The notes below the pieces were generated by a model that worked only from the letters and a program-made list of their open reading frames with translations, did no database searches and was not told the DNA's origin. A DNA stretch of 20,350 nt, taken from Chloroflexota bacterium. Lineage in GTDB: Bacteria > Chloroflexota > UBA4733. Position numbers and translations under genes: made by a program. Shown piece by piece: positions 1 to 7,624 of the stretch. Positions within the stretch are counted from its first letter, which is position 1; each line of letters starts with the position of its first letter. The stretch is taken from NCBI GenBank assembly GCA_025449435.1, contig JANWJO010000166.1, positions 1-20,350 of the forward strand. The letters run 5' to 3'.

Positions 1-541
1 CCAGTCGGTCGCGATCGGCCTCACCCAGAATTGGCACCAACTGGCGGTGGAGGGAAAGCGTACTCTCAACTTCTTGAGCGAGCCTGGCGCGGTCGGGCAG
101 CGGGTAGTCCAGCACCGCGATGTCCTTCTCCAGGTCGCGAGGGAACACCACGCGCGGTGAGAGGAAGATGAGCGTCTGGCGCTTGGTGCGCAGCGACAGC
201 GCGAGGTCGCGCATCTGGCGAGCCACGACGGCGTAGGCGGGGCTCTGTGATGGCTCCATAAATGGGTGGTAGTCGTGCAAGACAAAGACCGCCGGACCCG
301 GGAAGTCTTCCAGCGCAGCCAGCACCCGGTTGGGGTGAGTGGGGTCGCGATGGTTGTCGGCAGCGTCAGGCAGGTGCTTGGAGGGGTCTTTAAACCCCTT
401 GGTGAGCGACCACGTGATGAGCGGCCGGCCGGCGATCGCCACGGTCTCGCGGATTTCGTCGAGTGCGCGGGATTCTTCCCAGGTGGACACATAGATCAGG
501 GAGTAGTTAGCGTTGATAAGCACGCGCAGCTCGGTTTGCAT
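1..541 (-). CDS. Ycf46-like AAA ATPase, N-terminal part (cut by left edge)
   Basis: My translation of the minus strand from the ATG at 541 stays open to base 1, giving 180 residues with no stop. The N-terminus reads MQTELRVLINANYSLIYVST, followed by WEESRALDEIRE, ITWSLTKGF, a PNRVLAALEDF segment, PAVFVLHDYHPF, RQMRDLA, RQTLIFLSPR and DLEKDIAVLDYPLPDR. This order matches what I recall of the N-terminal region of Ycf46-type ATPases: the WEE segment, FVL-D-H, the R-LRDLA helix, ILSPR and the LEKDI-VLD-PLPD motif. The Walker A and B motifs of that family lie further on, outside the window, so ATPase activity is not shown here. The gene starts 32 bp after the helicase stop on the same strand, so co-transcription is likely. 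The family's role is poorly known. Family call moderately sure; function unknown. Confidence 0.68.
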   Translation of the reverse strand, partial: MQTELRVLINANYSLIYVSTWEESRALDEIRETVAIAGRPLITWSLTKGFKDPSKHLPDAADNHRDPTHPNRVLAALEDFPGPAVFVLHDYHPFMEPSQSPAYAVVARQMRDLALSLRTKRQTLIFLSPRVVFPRDLEKDIAVLDYPLPDRARLAQEVESTLSLHRQLVPILGEADRDRL

Positions 542-544
542 GGC

Positions 545-572
545 CCCGCCACCTGGAGGCGCTGCTGGCGGG
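545..572 (-). promoter_or_regulatory. Hairpin between helicase stop and Ycf46-like start
   Basis: CCCGCCA at 545-551 is exactly complementary to TGGCGGG at 566-572, giving a 7-bp GC stem with a 14-nt loop. It fills almost the whole gap between the helicase stop (574-576) and the ATPase start (541). On the minus strand the 3' arm GGTGGCGGGG is also the only purine-rich stretch just before the ATG, so folding could hide the ribosome binding site. No T-run follows, so it is not a classic terminator. Confidence 0.35.
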
Positions 573-573
573 C

Positions 574-2937
574 TCACGAACTGGTACCTCCACTCCTCAC
601 CTGGGGCGCTTGTGCGGCAAGTTCGGCGGCCCTGGCCAGGACGGTTGGGGAGAATGATACTGGCTGATCGCTATCGATGAGCGCGAGCAGGCCGGCCAGA
701 TAGCGATGCTGATCGATGCGCTGCTGGAGGCTAGCGGGCGGCGCGTTGGTATAGGCTAGTGTTTCGCTGGCTTTCCAGAAGCGAGCCAGGCTGGTATCGA
801 GCAGTTGGGCGCTGAGCCATGAGCCAAAGTACGAGCGGGCGGTTGCCGAGTTCTTGGTGACGCGCCACTGTCGCGTCTGCTTCATGTATTCGAGGATGCG
901 GGTACCGGTGGCTGATAGGGACGAACGTGCGGCCTGGCCAGCAGGAACCGTGAGGTACAGCACATCGGCCGCTCGCGTGACGCCAACGTACGCCAGGCGC
1001 CGTTCTTCTTGTTCATGGTCAGCCGCCGGCGCTGCGGAGAACAGGGTCATCGCGTATAGGTCAAGTGCCAAGCGATTGGCGTCGTTCCAGTGGCCCGTAC
1101 CGAGGGACTCCCAGGCGAGGGTGGCCGGTTCGCGACTGAGCCGGACCACAGCTTCGCGCGGTGAGCGTGGCAAGCGCGTCGCGTCGGCGATGAACACCAC
1201 CGGCCATTCCAGCCCTTTGGCGGCGTGTATGGTGAGCACGTTGACGGTATCCTCGCCGCTGGGCTCACTCTCGCCTGGGTCTTCGTCCCGTGCGACCAGT
1301 ACGTCGAGGTATTGCAGGAAGGTAGTGAGCGGTTCGCCGGCCTCGTCGATCTCCTGGGCCACATCGAGCAGGCGCTGTAGCGCGCTGCGTACCAGGTCTG
1401 AGTCGGCCACGCGGGCAGTAGCGACGGCGCTCTCGATACCTGTGTAATCGAGGATTTGACGCAACACCCAGCGCACGCCATCGAAGCGATCCTGGCGGCG
1501 CACCTCGTCCAGCCACTGGCGCAGGTCCTCGACGCGCTGCCGTGCGGGTTCGGGCAAGTCTCGGGAGTGGATGAGTGGCGACACGCCACCGGCAGTGACG
1601 TGGTGGTGCAACAACTGGCGAATAGAGGCGTGGCTGAGCGCCAGGGGTGGCTGGCGGAGGACGCGCGCAAGCGCCAGACGATCGGTTGGTTCATCGACCA
1701 GGCGGGCGTAGGCCAGCACATCGCGCGCTTGGGAGAGGTGCAGGATGTCCGACCGGCCCACGAACTCGTAGGGAATGCTGGCCTGTCGCAAGGCGTGGAC
1801 GACGGATGGGAAGGCGCTGGAGTTCGCGGCCAGGATGGCGACGTCGCTCCAACGCAACGCCGGGTCGGCCTCGCGCTGCCGCACGATGGTATGCACGATG
1901 AAGGTGCCTTCGTGGTCACGCCGGTCACATTCCACCAGATGAACGCCCTGGTCCGTGCGGGGCTGTTCGATGACGCGCACGGATCTGAGCTCCTCACCGG
2001 CATCGATGACACGGCGGGAGAAGCGGACGATAGGCGGCACGCTGCGGAAGTTGCCGGTGAGGGAGTGCTGGGTGACCGGGTGGCCCACGAGCGTGGGCAG
2101 GTCGTCGAAGCCGCGGACATTGCGCGGGTTGGCGCCCTGGAAGCCGTAGATGCTCTGGTTTTCGTCGGCGACCACCAGCACGTTGGCATCGGGTCCTACC
2201 AGTAAAGCCACGAGCACGCCTTGGGCAAAGTTGGTGTCCTGGTACTCATCGACCATGACATAGGGATAGCGCGTCTGGATGCTGGCGCGCGCGTCCGGCT
2301 GGGTCCACAAGAGCGCGATGGCGCTGGTGAGCTGGTCGCCAAAGTCTTCTCTGGTATCGCGGCGCTTGCCTTCCTGGTAGCTGGCATACAGTGCGCTGAG
2401 CGTTGCAAGCCGCTCTAAGCGCAGATTCCACTCGCCGGGTTCACTGCCGGGCGGCGGTGCGGGTGGGTTAGCCAGGTACCGTTCCAGATCCTCCGGAGTC
2501 ACCAGTTCTTGCTGCATGCGGGCGATGAAGGTGAGCGCATTCCCGCTCACCGAACGGATCTGGTCCTCCTGGAAGCCAAGCAAGGAGTGGGCTCTGGCCA
2601 GGCTATCCACGCGCAGCCACATTTCGGCACCGCTGAGTACGGTGGGTCGGGAATCCCCGTATTGTGCGGCGATGTTGGCGGCGAAGGAGTGGTAGGTGAA
2701 GGTGTCGACGTCGGGGCCGGCTTGCTGGCGGATGCGTAGGCGTAGGTGCTCGGCCGCTTTGCGCGAGAAGGTGAGCGCGAGCATCTGACCAGGGTTGATC
2801 CCCGCCCGCAGCATGTCCGCCACCCGTTCCACGAGTGTCGATGTTTTGCCTGAGCCGGGACCGGCGACCACGCGGTGGGGGCCGGAGTGTGCCTTGATGA
2901 TGGCGCGTTGTTCCGGCGTTGGCGGATGCGTGGGCAT
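574..2937 (-). CDS. UvrD/PcrA-like superfamily 1 DNA helicase without nuclease domain
   Basis: An ATP-dependent 3'-5' SF1A helicase of 787 residues. Motifs occur in order: Walker A GPGSGKT (about 26-32), Ia LALTFSRKAAEHLR (53-66), YHSF (82-85), Walker B DEYQD (230-234), motif III ADENQSIYGFQGA (257-269), IV TGNFRS (294-299), V HAAKGLEW (571-578) and VI EERRLAYVGVTRA (644-656). After motif VI there are only about 130 residues with no PD-(D/E)XK motifs, so the nuclease half of AddA/RecB is absent. I chose the ATG at 2937; it shares its A with the TGA of the upstream nuclease gene (TGATG junction), which points to translational coupling. A TTG one codon earlier is possible. By context it probably partners the upstream AddB-like protein in DNA end resection or repair. 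It could instead be a stand-alone UvrD-like repair helicase. Confidence 0.93.
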   Translation of the reverse strand: MPTHPPTPEQRAIIKAHSGPHRVVAGPGSGKTSTLVERVADMLRAGINPGQMLALTFSRKAAEHLRLRIRQQAGPDVDTFTYHSFAANIAAQYGDSRPTVLSGAEMWLRVDSLARAHSLLGFQEDQIRSVSGNALTFIARMQQELVTPEDLERYLANPPAPPPGSEPGEWNLRLERLATLSALYASYQEGKRRDTREDFGDQLTSAIALLWTQPDARASIQTRYPYVMVDEYQDTNFAQGVLVALLVGPDANVLVVADENQSIYGFQGANPRNVRGFDDLPTLVGHPVTQHSLTGNFRSVPPIVRFSRRVIDAGEELRSVRVIEQPRTDQGVHLVECDRRDHEGTFIVHTIVRQREADPALRWSDVAILAANSSAFPSVVHALRQASIPYEFVGRSDILHLSQARDVLAYARLVDEPTDRLALARVLRQPPLALSHASIRQLLHHHVTAGGVSPLIHSRDLPEPARQRVEDLRQWLDEVRRQDRFDGVRWVLRQILDYTGIESAVATARVADSDLVRSALQRLLDVAQEIDEAGEPLTTFLQYLDVLVARDEDPGESEPSGEDTVNVLTIHAAKGLEWPVVFIADATRLPRSPREAVVRLSREPATLAWESLGTGHWNDANRLALDLYAMTLFSAAPAADHEQEERRLAYVGVTRAADVLYLTVPAGQAARSSLSATGTRILEYMKQTRQWRVTKNSATARSYFGSWLSAQLLDTSLARFWKASETLAYTNAPPASLQQRIDQHRYLAGLLALIDSDQPVSFSPTVLARAAELAAQAPQVRSGGTSS

Positions 2938-5690
2938 CAACCGTCGGGGTCTAGCGACGCGAGCTGGGCGTCGAGCAAGGGGCAGATGGCGGCAAATGAA
3001 CAGGTGCGGCAGGGTCGGCGTTGCGCGCTGTTGATGGTGAACTGGCCATCCAGGATGCCAAGCGTGAGGCCGCTGAGCAGCTGGTCGAACTCTCCGGCTT
3101 CGTCGCCTTCTGGCGGCGGTGACGCGGCGGGGATGCCGCGCGGGTAGCCGGCCGCGATTTCCGGCAGGTAGCGATACTCCATGTCGCCCACCTGGCCGAG
3201 CGTGGAGAGGTAGGGGTCGCTGGCGGCCACACGGGCGTACGAGGAGAGCTGGATGGCCGCGCGTACCTTGCGTTGCACGCCCTCGATGGTGGCGAGGTCC
3301 AGGCCGCTCGGGCGCTTCCCGGTCTTGAAGTCCCAGAGCTTCACCTGGTCGGTGTTTGCCAGGCGGTCGATACGGTCGATCTTGCCGGTGATCGTGACCT
3401 CTTCTGACGAGAGGCCGGGGACGCTGGCATTGAGCGTGTGCTCCACCGCGAGCACGGTGAACTCCGGGTCGGCCGGACCTTCGTCGAGGATTCCTTGCAG
3501 GAAGGCGAACGCTTTGAGGCGGCGTTCGAGCTCGATGGCACGGTAGCCGCTGGCAAAGCGGTAGCGCTCGGACGTGGCGAGAGCATACAGGCGCTCCAGG
3601 AGCCAGGTGCGCCGCCGCCCGGCTGGCAAGCTGGCGGGCATGCCGGCCAGCGGCATCTCGCCGTCACTATTCCAAGCCGGCAGGGCGAACGTGAACGCTT
3701 CTTGTATGAGTGTGTGGACCAGATTACCAAACCCCAGATAGCCCTCCTCGTCATCGAGGCCGATGCGGTAGACGTAGGCATACACGAACCGCTGCGGGCA
3801 GTCTTGGTAGGCTTCGAGTTGGCTCGGGCTGACGCGCACGGGCTCGGTCCACACCGAGCGTTCAAGCTCTGGAGCACTGGCGAGAACCGGCGGCCGGGGA
3901 ACGCTATCGCGTTGCTGGGCGTACAAAGCCAGACGCGCCTCACGGTCCAGCGGGTCACCAGCGCCGGTCAAGCTCAACCTGGCCTGGCGCTCGAGCCAGA
4001 TGCCGTATTCCTCGGGAGTCAATGCCTCGATCGCAGGCAGTTCGGTGGTTTCTTCCTGGGGAACAAAGCGCGATAGTGTGGACTCCTGACCGACTAGGGT
4101 ATGGATGTGGAGCTGGCCGCCGGTGTCGAGCCCACGCTGCACCGCCTGCCAGAGGGCGCGTTCGGCCGCCGCGTGCTCGGCCCGTTCGGTTTCGATGGGG
4201 CGGCTGCGCAAGGTGGCCAGGGTTTGCAGCCGCCGCATGGACGGCGCAGCAGGCCAGCGACCTTCGGACAGTCCGCTGACCCACAGCGTGCGATAGCCGC
4301 CGGGTGGCACCTGGCTGGGTTGCAGCACGTGTACCGTGTTGTCGCGCAGGCCGCCCTGCCACATCTCATCGTCGGTCTGTTCGGCTTCGCGCTGGGCCCA
4401 GGCTTCGAGTGCTTGGGTCGGTTGTGGGTATTTGTCCAAAAACTGAAGCAAATTGTGCTGGCCGGCCAGCGGATCGGGTGGGCGTGGCACGCGGATGGAA
4501 AAGACGTAGCGCGCCAGGCGCGAGGAGTTGAGCCAGCGCCCCACCGCGGCACGCGACGCGGTTTCCTCTGGAGGGCGTTCGAGCCGGCGCATGCGCTCGG
4601 CGGGGATGAGGGCGAGCAGCCGGTCGAATAGCTCTTCGTCGGCGACCTCTTCGGCACTGAGCGCCGCACGGTTGAGCCCTGCCTCCACCGTGGGCGCCCC
4701 AACGCTGGCGCGCTCGGCCTGGGACAGCCAGTAGCGGCTGTTATCGAGGGTCCAGCCCACCCAGGGGCTGGTGACCAGCGCTTGCCACTCGGTGGTACTC
4801 AAGCGGAAGCGGCGAGCGCTGGCGGCGTCGGGTCCACGCAGCAGCTGGCGCACGGCGGGGCGGGCGAGCCACTTGAGGTACAGCCGCACCGTGCGAGCGA
4901 GCGCCGTGTGAAACACTTCGACCAGCGTCTGGCTCGACACCGGGATGCGTGCCGATTCGAGAGCAGCCAGGATATATGGCTCCTCGGCCTTGCCGCGGAC
5001 CACGATGCCCAGGGTGTGCAAAGGACCCGGCGACTGGCTGATGCCGGCCAGCACCGCCTCGGCAAGCGCGGTGGCCGAACGGTAGGTGTGTACAGTGGCT
5101 GGCGCCAGCGCTGGTGGGTTGTCAGGCGCTTCGGCAAAGGTGAGGGTGCCGGCACCCAACCGGCGCAGGGTAGCAGCGTGCGGATCGCCGGCGTACACGC
5201 AGGTTTCGCTCACCGCGGCGAAGAACTGGCAGGTCAATGGGGAATACTGTTGTGCTTCCAGCGCGAGCAGTGACGGACGCGGCTTGGGCGACAGTCGCTC
5301 GCCGTTGATGATATGTAGGAGTAGATCTTCAAACTCGAAACAGCCGATCTCTTCCAGCCAGGAGGCGTACGCGGCGAGCGACTGTTGCGTGGCGGCGGGG
5401 AGTTGGTCCATGCACATGCCGTTCAGGGCCCACTGGCGGGTGAGTATCAGCTCCGGCGGGTTTTCCGTCCGGCGCAGCCACTTGCGGCGCTCGGTGGAGT
5501 TGACCCACGCCAGCTTGGGTAGGAGACAGCCGATCAGCGCGTTCGGTGTCGTGACCTCCCGGCTAGAGTAGCGCCGTTGGATGACGCGCTGCTCGCGGCG
5601 GCTGGGCACAACGATGGGTGCCCCAGGGTGTTGCGCGACGGCGGCATCGATACTGGCGATCCAGGGCGTATAAATTGGCTGGATGGTCAT
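2937..5690 (-). CDS. AddB-like protein: inactive helicase fold plus Fe-S PD-(D/E)XK nuclease
   Basis: 917 residues. The C-terminal 300 residues form a RecB/AddB/Cas4-type nuclease: SPSQLEAYQDCPQRF (621-635), GNLVHTLI with H659, GKIDRID (D772), WDFKTGK (D787, K789) and a QLSSY segment near 814. A cysteine in the first motif (C631) and a C-x2-C-x5-C cluster (C894, C897, C903) match the four-cysteine iron-sulfur staple known from AddB and Cas4. The N-terminal 600 residues start with an APIVVPSRREQRV segment like other AddB-type proteins but have no GxxGxGKT loop, so this half is probably a non-hydrolysing helicase scaffold. The ATG at 5690 overlaps the upstream stop by 4 bp (ATGA), and its own stop touches the helicase start. 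The likely role is the nuclease subunit of a two-part helicase-nuclease for double-strand-break processing. The family is sure; the exact complex is inferred. Confidence 0.9.
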   Translation of the reverse strand: MTIQPIYTPWIASIDAAVAQHPGAPIVVPSRREQRVIQRRYSSREVTTPNALIGCLLPKLAWVNSTERRKWLRRTENPPELILTRQWALNGMCMDQLPAATQQSLAAYASWLEEIGCFEFEDLLLHIINGERLSPKPRPSLLALEAQQYSPLTCQFFAAVSETCVYAGDPHAATLRRLGAGTLTFAEAPDNPPALAPATVHTYRSATALAEAVLAGISQSPGPLHTLGIVVRGKAEEPYILAALESARIPVSSQTLVEVFHTALARTVRLYLKWLARPAVRQLLRGPDAASARRFRLSTTEWQALVTSPWVGWTLDNSRYWLSQAERASVGAPTVEAGLNRAALSAEEVADEELFDRLLALIPAERMRRLERPPEETASRAAVGRWLNSSRLARYVFSIRVPRPPDPLAGQHNLLQFLDKYPQPTQALEAWAQREAEQTDDEMWQGGLRDNTVHVLQPSQVPPGGYRTLWVSGLSEGRWPAAPSMRRLQTLATLRSRPIETERAEHAAAERALWQAVQRGLDTGGQLHIHTLVGQESTLSRFVPQEETTELPAIEALTPEEYGIWLERQARLSLTGAGDPLDREARLALYAQQRDSVPRPPVLASAPELERSVWTEPVRVSPSQLEAYQDCPQRFVYAYVYRIGLDDEEGYLGFGNLVHTLIQEAFTFALPAWNSDGEMPLAGMPASLPAGRRRTWLLERLYALATSERYRFASGYRAIELERRLKAFAFLQGILDEGPADPEFTVLAVEHTLNASVPGLSSEEVTITGKIDRIDRLANTDQVKLWDFKTGKRPSGLDLATIEGVQRKVRAAIQLSSYARVAASDPYLSTLGQVGDMEYRYLPEIAAGYPRGIPAASPPPEGDEAGEFDQLLSGLTLGILDGQFTINSAQRRPCRTCSFAAICPLLDAQLASLDPDG

Positions 5691-6085
5691 CGTGCCGGCG
5701 CCTCGACGATGGCACGGCTCAGGGTGGCTTCGTACAATTGCCGCAGATAGTGGCTTGGCGATGCCGGCGGTGGAACGTCACCGAGCTGCGTGAGCAAGAG
5801 CAAGTAGTCCCAGTCCGGACCGAGACGATCGCCGTTGGGCACGCTGGCGAGGGTAATTTGCCGGCGCCAGATGCGCAGCGCCCGGCCCTGGCGCAGGCTA
5901 TCCAGATCGGGAAACAGTTCTTGCAACAGGTCGAGCGTCACGGTAACGTGCAGTTCCATCCAGGCGCACTCCACAGGGCGCCGCTCGCTGGGCGGCAGCG
6001 TGGTGATGAGCTCGCGAGCTTCGTCGGGACGGCCGCGTTCCCAGTGGGCCTGCGCGAGCCAGACGATAGCATCGGATGCTGTCAC
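5687..6085 (-). CDS. Small TPR-like helical protein, first gene of helicase-nuclease operon
   Basis: About 132 residues from a GTG at 6085. I do not recognise a named family. Residues just after the start (ASDAIVWLAQAHWERGRPDEARELI) have the helix-turn-helix spacing of a tetratricopeptide unit; the rest is acidic/basic helical with several aromatics (WMELHV, DWDYLLLL). The reading frame stays open upstream to an ATG at 6154 and beyond. However, the codons between 6154 and 6085 run through an imperfect inverted repeat and read like non-coding DNA (HYLPLPGKARR). GTG 6085 has GAGG six bases before it, so I prefer it. The stop overlaps the AddB-like ATG by 4 bp, tying it to the operon. It may be an accessory or regulatory subunit of the nuclease complex; that is inference only. 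Confidence 0.7.
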   Translation of the reverse strand: MTASDAIVWLAQAHWERGRPDEARELITTLPPSERRPVECAWMELHVTVTLDLLQELFPDLDSLRQGRALRIWRRQITLASVPNGDRLGPDWDYLLLLTQLGDVPPPASPSHYLRQLYEATLSRAIVEAPAR

Positions 6086-6219
6086 AAGGCGCCTCGCTTT
6101 ACCAGGTAAGGGGAGATAGTGCGAGCGGCGGGACTGTGCTTGCCCGCTAGCCATCACTATACAGCACAATTGGTGGGGACGAAGGCTCGACCCGTGCCTG
6201 AAGTGGGATGAAGCCACGA

Positions 6220-6260
6220 CCCCTATCGTCCCCCCTAGCGGGGGGACGTTGCGCTGGAAG
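6220..6260 (+). repeat. Hairpin repeat, family 2, copy 1
   Basis: The sequence begins CCCCTATCGTCCCCCC and contains a perfect 8-bp inverted repeat: GTCCCCCC (6228-6235), loop TAGC, GGGGGGAC (6240-6247), followed by a GCTGGAAG tail. Two related copies lie at 11249-11279 and, inverted, at 11330-11373. It lies in the gap between two minus-strand genes. It could act as a terminator for the flippase-like gene or be a REP-like element. The function is not shown. Confidence 0.55.
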
Positions 6261-6310
6261 TATGGGTGGCGAATCTCCGTCGTAGCTGCTCCCTTCTCCG
6301 GACGGAGACG

Positions 6311-6350
6311 GGCGCATGCGCCGGGTGCCCTTTGGGCGAGCATCCGGCGC
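6311..6350 (+). repeat. 40-bp dispersed repeat, family 1, copy 1
   Basis: This 40-bp block matches 12782-12821 at 36 of 40 positions without gaps, in the same orientation. Its ends carry an inverted repeat: GCGCCGG paired with CCGGCGC, continuing through a G-T wobble to TGC/GCA and CCC/GGG, so it can fold as one long hairpin. It ends 20 bp from the stop of the flippase-like gene. It resembles a REP/MITE-type element or a structured terminator. Confidence 0.6.
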
Positions 6351-6369
6351 TGGGGTTGAGGTCTGCCGC

Positions 6370-7389
6370 CTACACTGCCGGGATTTCTTCGGCGTAGGTC
6401 AGGGAGGTGCTCGAACGGCGCTCTTCGAGTGAGAGGGCAACCAGGCCAATGGCCACACCGAACCATAAGGTGCAGAAGCGGATCAGCAACGTAGCCGCCA
6501 CGCTGACGTCGCGCGGAGTGTGTAATAGCGCTTGCAGCAATCCGGTGATGCCGCCATCGGCGATGCCGAGCCCACCCGGCAGGAGGCTAGCCGACCCCAC
6601 CAACGTGCTGGAAGCAAGGATGAAGGCAGCATTGATCAGCAGCAAGAAGTTGTTCTGAGCAGGCACGTCGAGCCCTTGGAGCACGACATAAAAAGCAACG
6701 CACTCGCCGCTCCAGGAAAGCAGTCCCAGGCCAATAGCAGCTAGGAGCGGCCGGATCCGGAAGAGTTCGTAACTGGACTCGTAGGCAGTGCGGATGTGCG
6801 GCGCGAACCGTTTGAGCATGGGCACACGTTCCAGGGCGGCGATGGAAACCAGCGACAGCCGGCGAGACTGGATGAGCACCACCACGGCAATGGCGCCGGC
6901 GCAAATAATGGCGAGCCCTTCCCACCCTTTGCCGTAGCGCAGCAAACCGACGGAGCCGAGTAACAGCAAAGCGATGCCATCGGTCAGCCGTTCGGCGAGC
7001 ATGATGGGCGCCGAGCGGGCCATCGGGGTGCCCACCTCTCGGCGCAGCAAGTAGCTCTTGAGCAACTCCCCGACCTTGCCCGGGGTGAGCGCCATCGCAA
7101 ATCCGGATAAAAAGATGAGCAAGCTCGCGGTCACCGGCACGCGGCTGCGGATGATCCCCAGGTAGAAGTGCCACTTGGCGAAGCGCAACAGGTAGTTCAT
7201 ACAGGTGAGGAGCAGGATCACCGGCAACAGGTGCCAGGGGAACGTGCGCATGACGAGCAGCACGTCGCGGACGTCAGCGTACAGGCCCAAGGCAAACACC
7301 ACGGCGATGCCAAAAGCGAATGAGATCAACATGCGGCGGTGTAGACGTTTGAGCATCTGGAAGCTTTTTTGGGCTCCTATCTGTCGCAT
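6370..7389 (-). CDS. Lysylphosphatidylglycerol synthase TM-region family (UPF0104-like) membrane protein
   Basis: About 339 residues with seven or eight hydrophobic helices, for example ISFAFGIAVVFALGL, LLPVILLLTCMNYLL and LLAAIGLGLLSW. Two signature motifs of the LPG_synthase_TM / flippase-like family are present: TPGKVGELLKSYLLRR in the middle, and PGGLGIADG near the C-terminus. The soluble MprF synthase domain is missing, as in most members of this size, so a lipid or glycolipid translocation role fits better than aminoacyl transfer. Three in-frame starts are possible: 7422, ATG 7389 (with AGG eight bases upstream) and ATG 7356. I chose 7389. The substrate is unknown. Downstream on the same strand come hairpin repeats, then the helicase-nuclease operon. 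Confidence 0.85.
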   Translation of the reverse strand: MRQIGAQKSFQMLKRLHRRMLISFAFGIAVVFALGLYADVRDVLLVMRTFPWHLLPVILLLTCMNYLLRFAKWHFYLGIIRSRVPVTASLLIFLSGFAMALTPGKVGELLKSYLLRREVGTPMARSAPIMLAERLTDGIALLLLGSVGLLRYGKGWEGLAIICAGAIAVVVLIQSRRLSLVSIAALERVPMLKRFAPHIRTAYESSYELFRIRPLLAAIGLGLLSWSGECVAFYVVLQGLDVPAQNNFLLLINAAFILASSTLVGSASLLPGGLGIADGGITGLLQALLHTPRDVSVAATLLIRFCTLWFGVAIGLVALSLEERRSSTSLTYAEEIPAV

Positions 7390-7624
7390 GGTACCGGACC
7401 TATGCTGGCTGTCTAGCCCCAAAACAGTGCCCCGTGTAACGCGCGGACCTTACCGGCGCTACGGCGCTAGGCTAGGCTGGCGGCCTCACCGGAATGAACA
7501 GACGAGTCAGTATGGCTGTGGCTGGCTGGTCGCGTCACCCACGTGAGGTTGGTGATTCGTCCTGATGGTAGTGTCGGGAATCGCAGACCAGCTCCGCGCT
7601 CGTGGCATCTCCAGCCGGCTAGCG

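Noticed and set aside
266..667. Plus-strand open frame over the Ycf46-like gene
   Set aside because: It is antisense to a minus-strand frame with recognisable Ycf46-type motifs, has no ribosome binding site, and its translation has no recognisable domain.
6296..6307. TCTCCG-GA-CGGAGA perfect palindrome as a regulator site
   Set aside because: It lies in the repeat-rich gap downstream of a gene, with no start nearby. It is probably part of the repeat.
6086..6466. N-terminal extension of the small TPR-like protein up to 6466
   Set aside because: It would run through both hairpin repeats and overlap the end of the flippase-like gene; its translation is arginine/proline-rich and repeat-derived.
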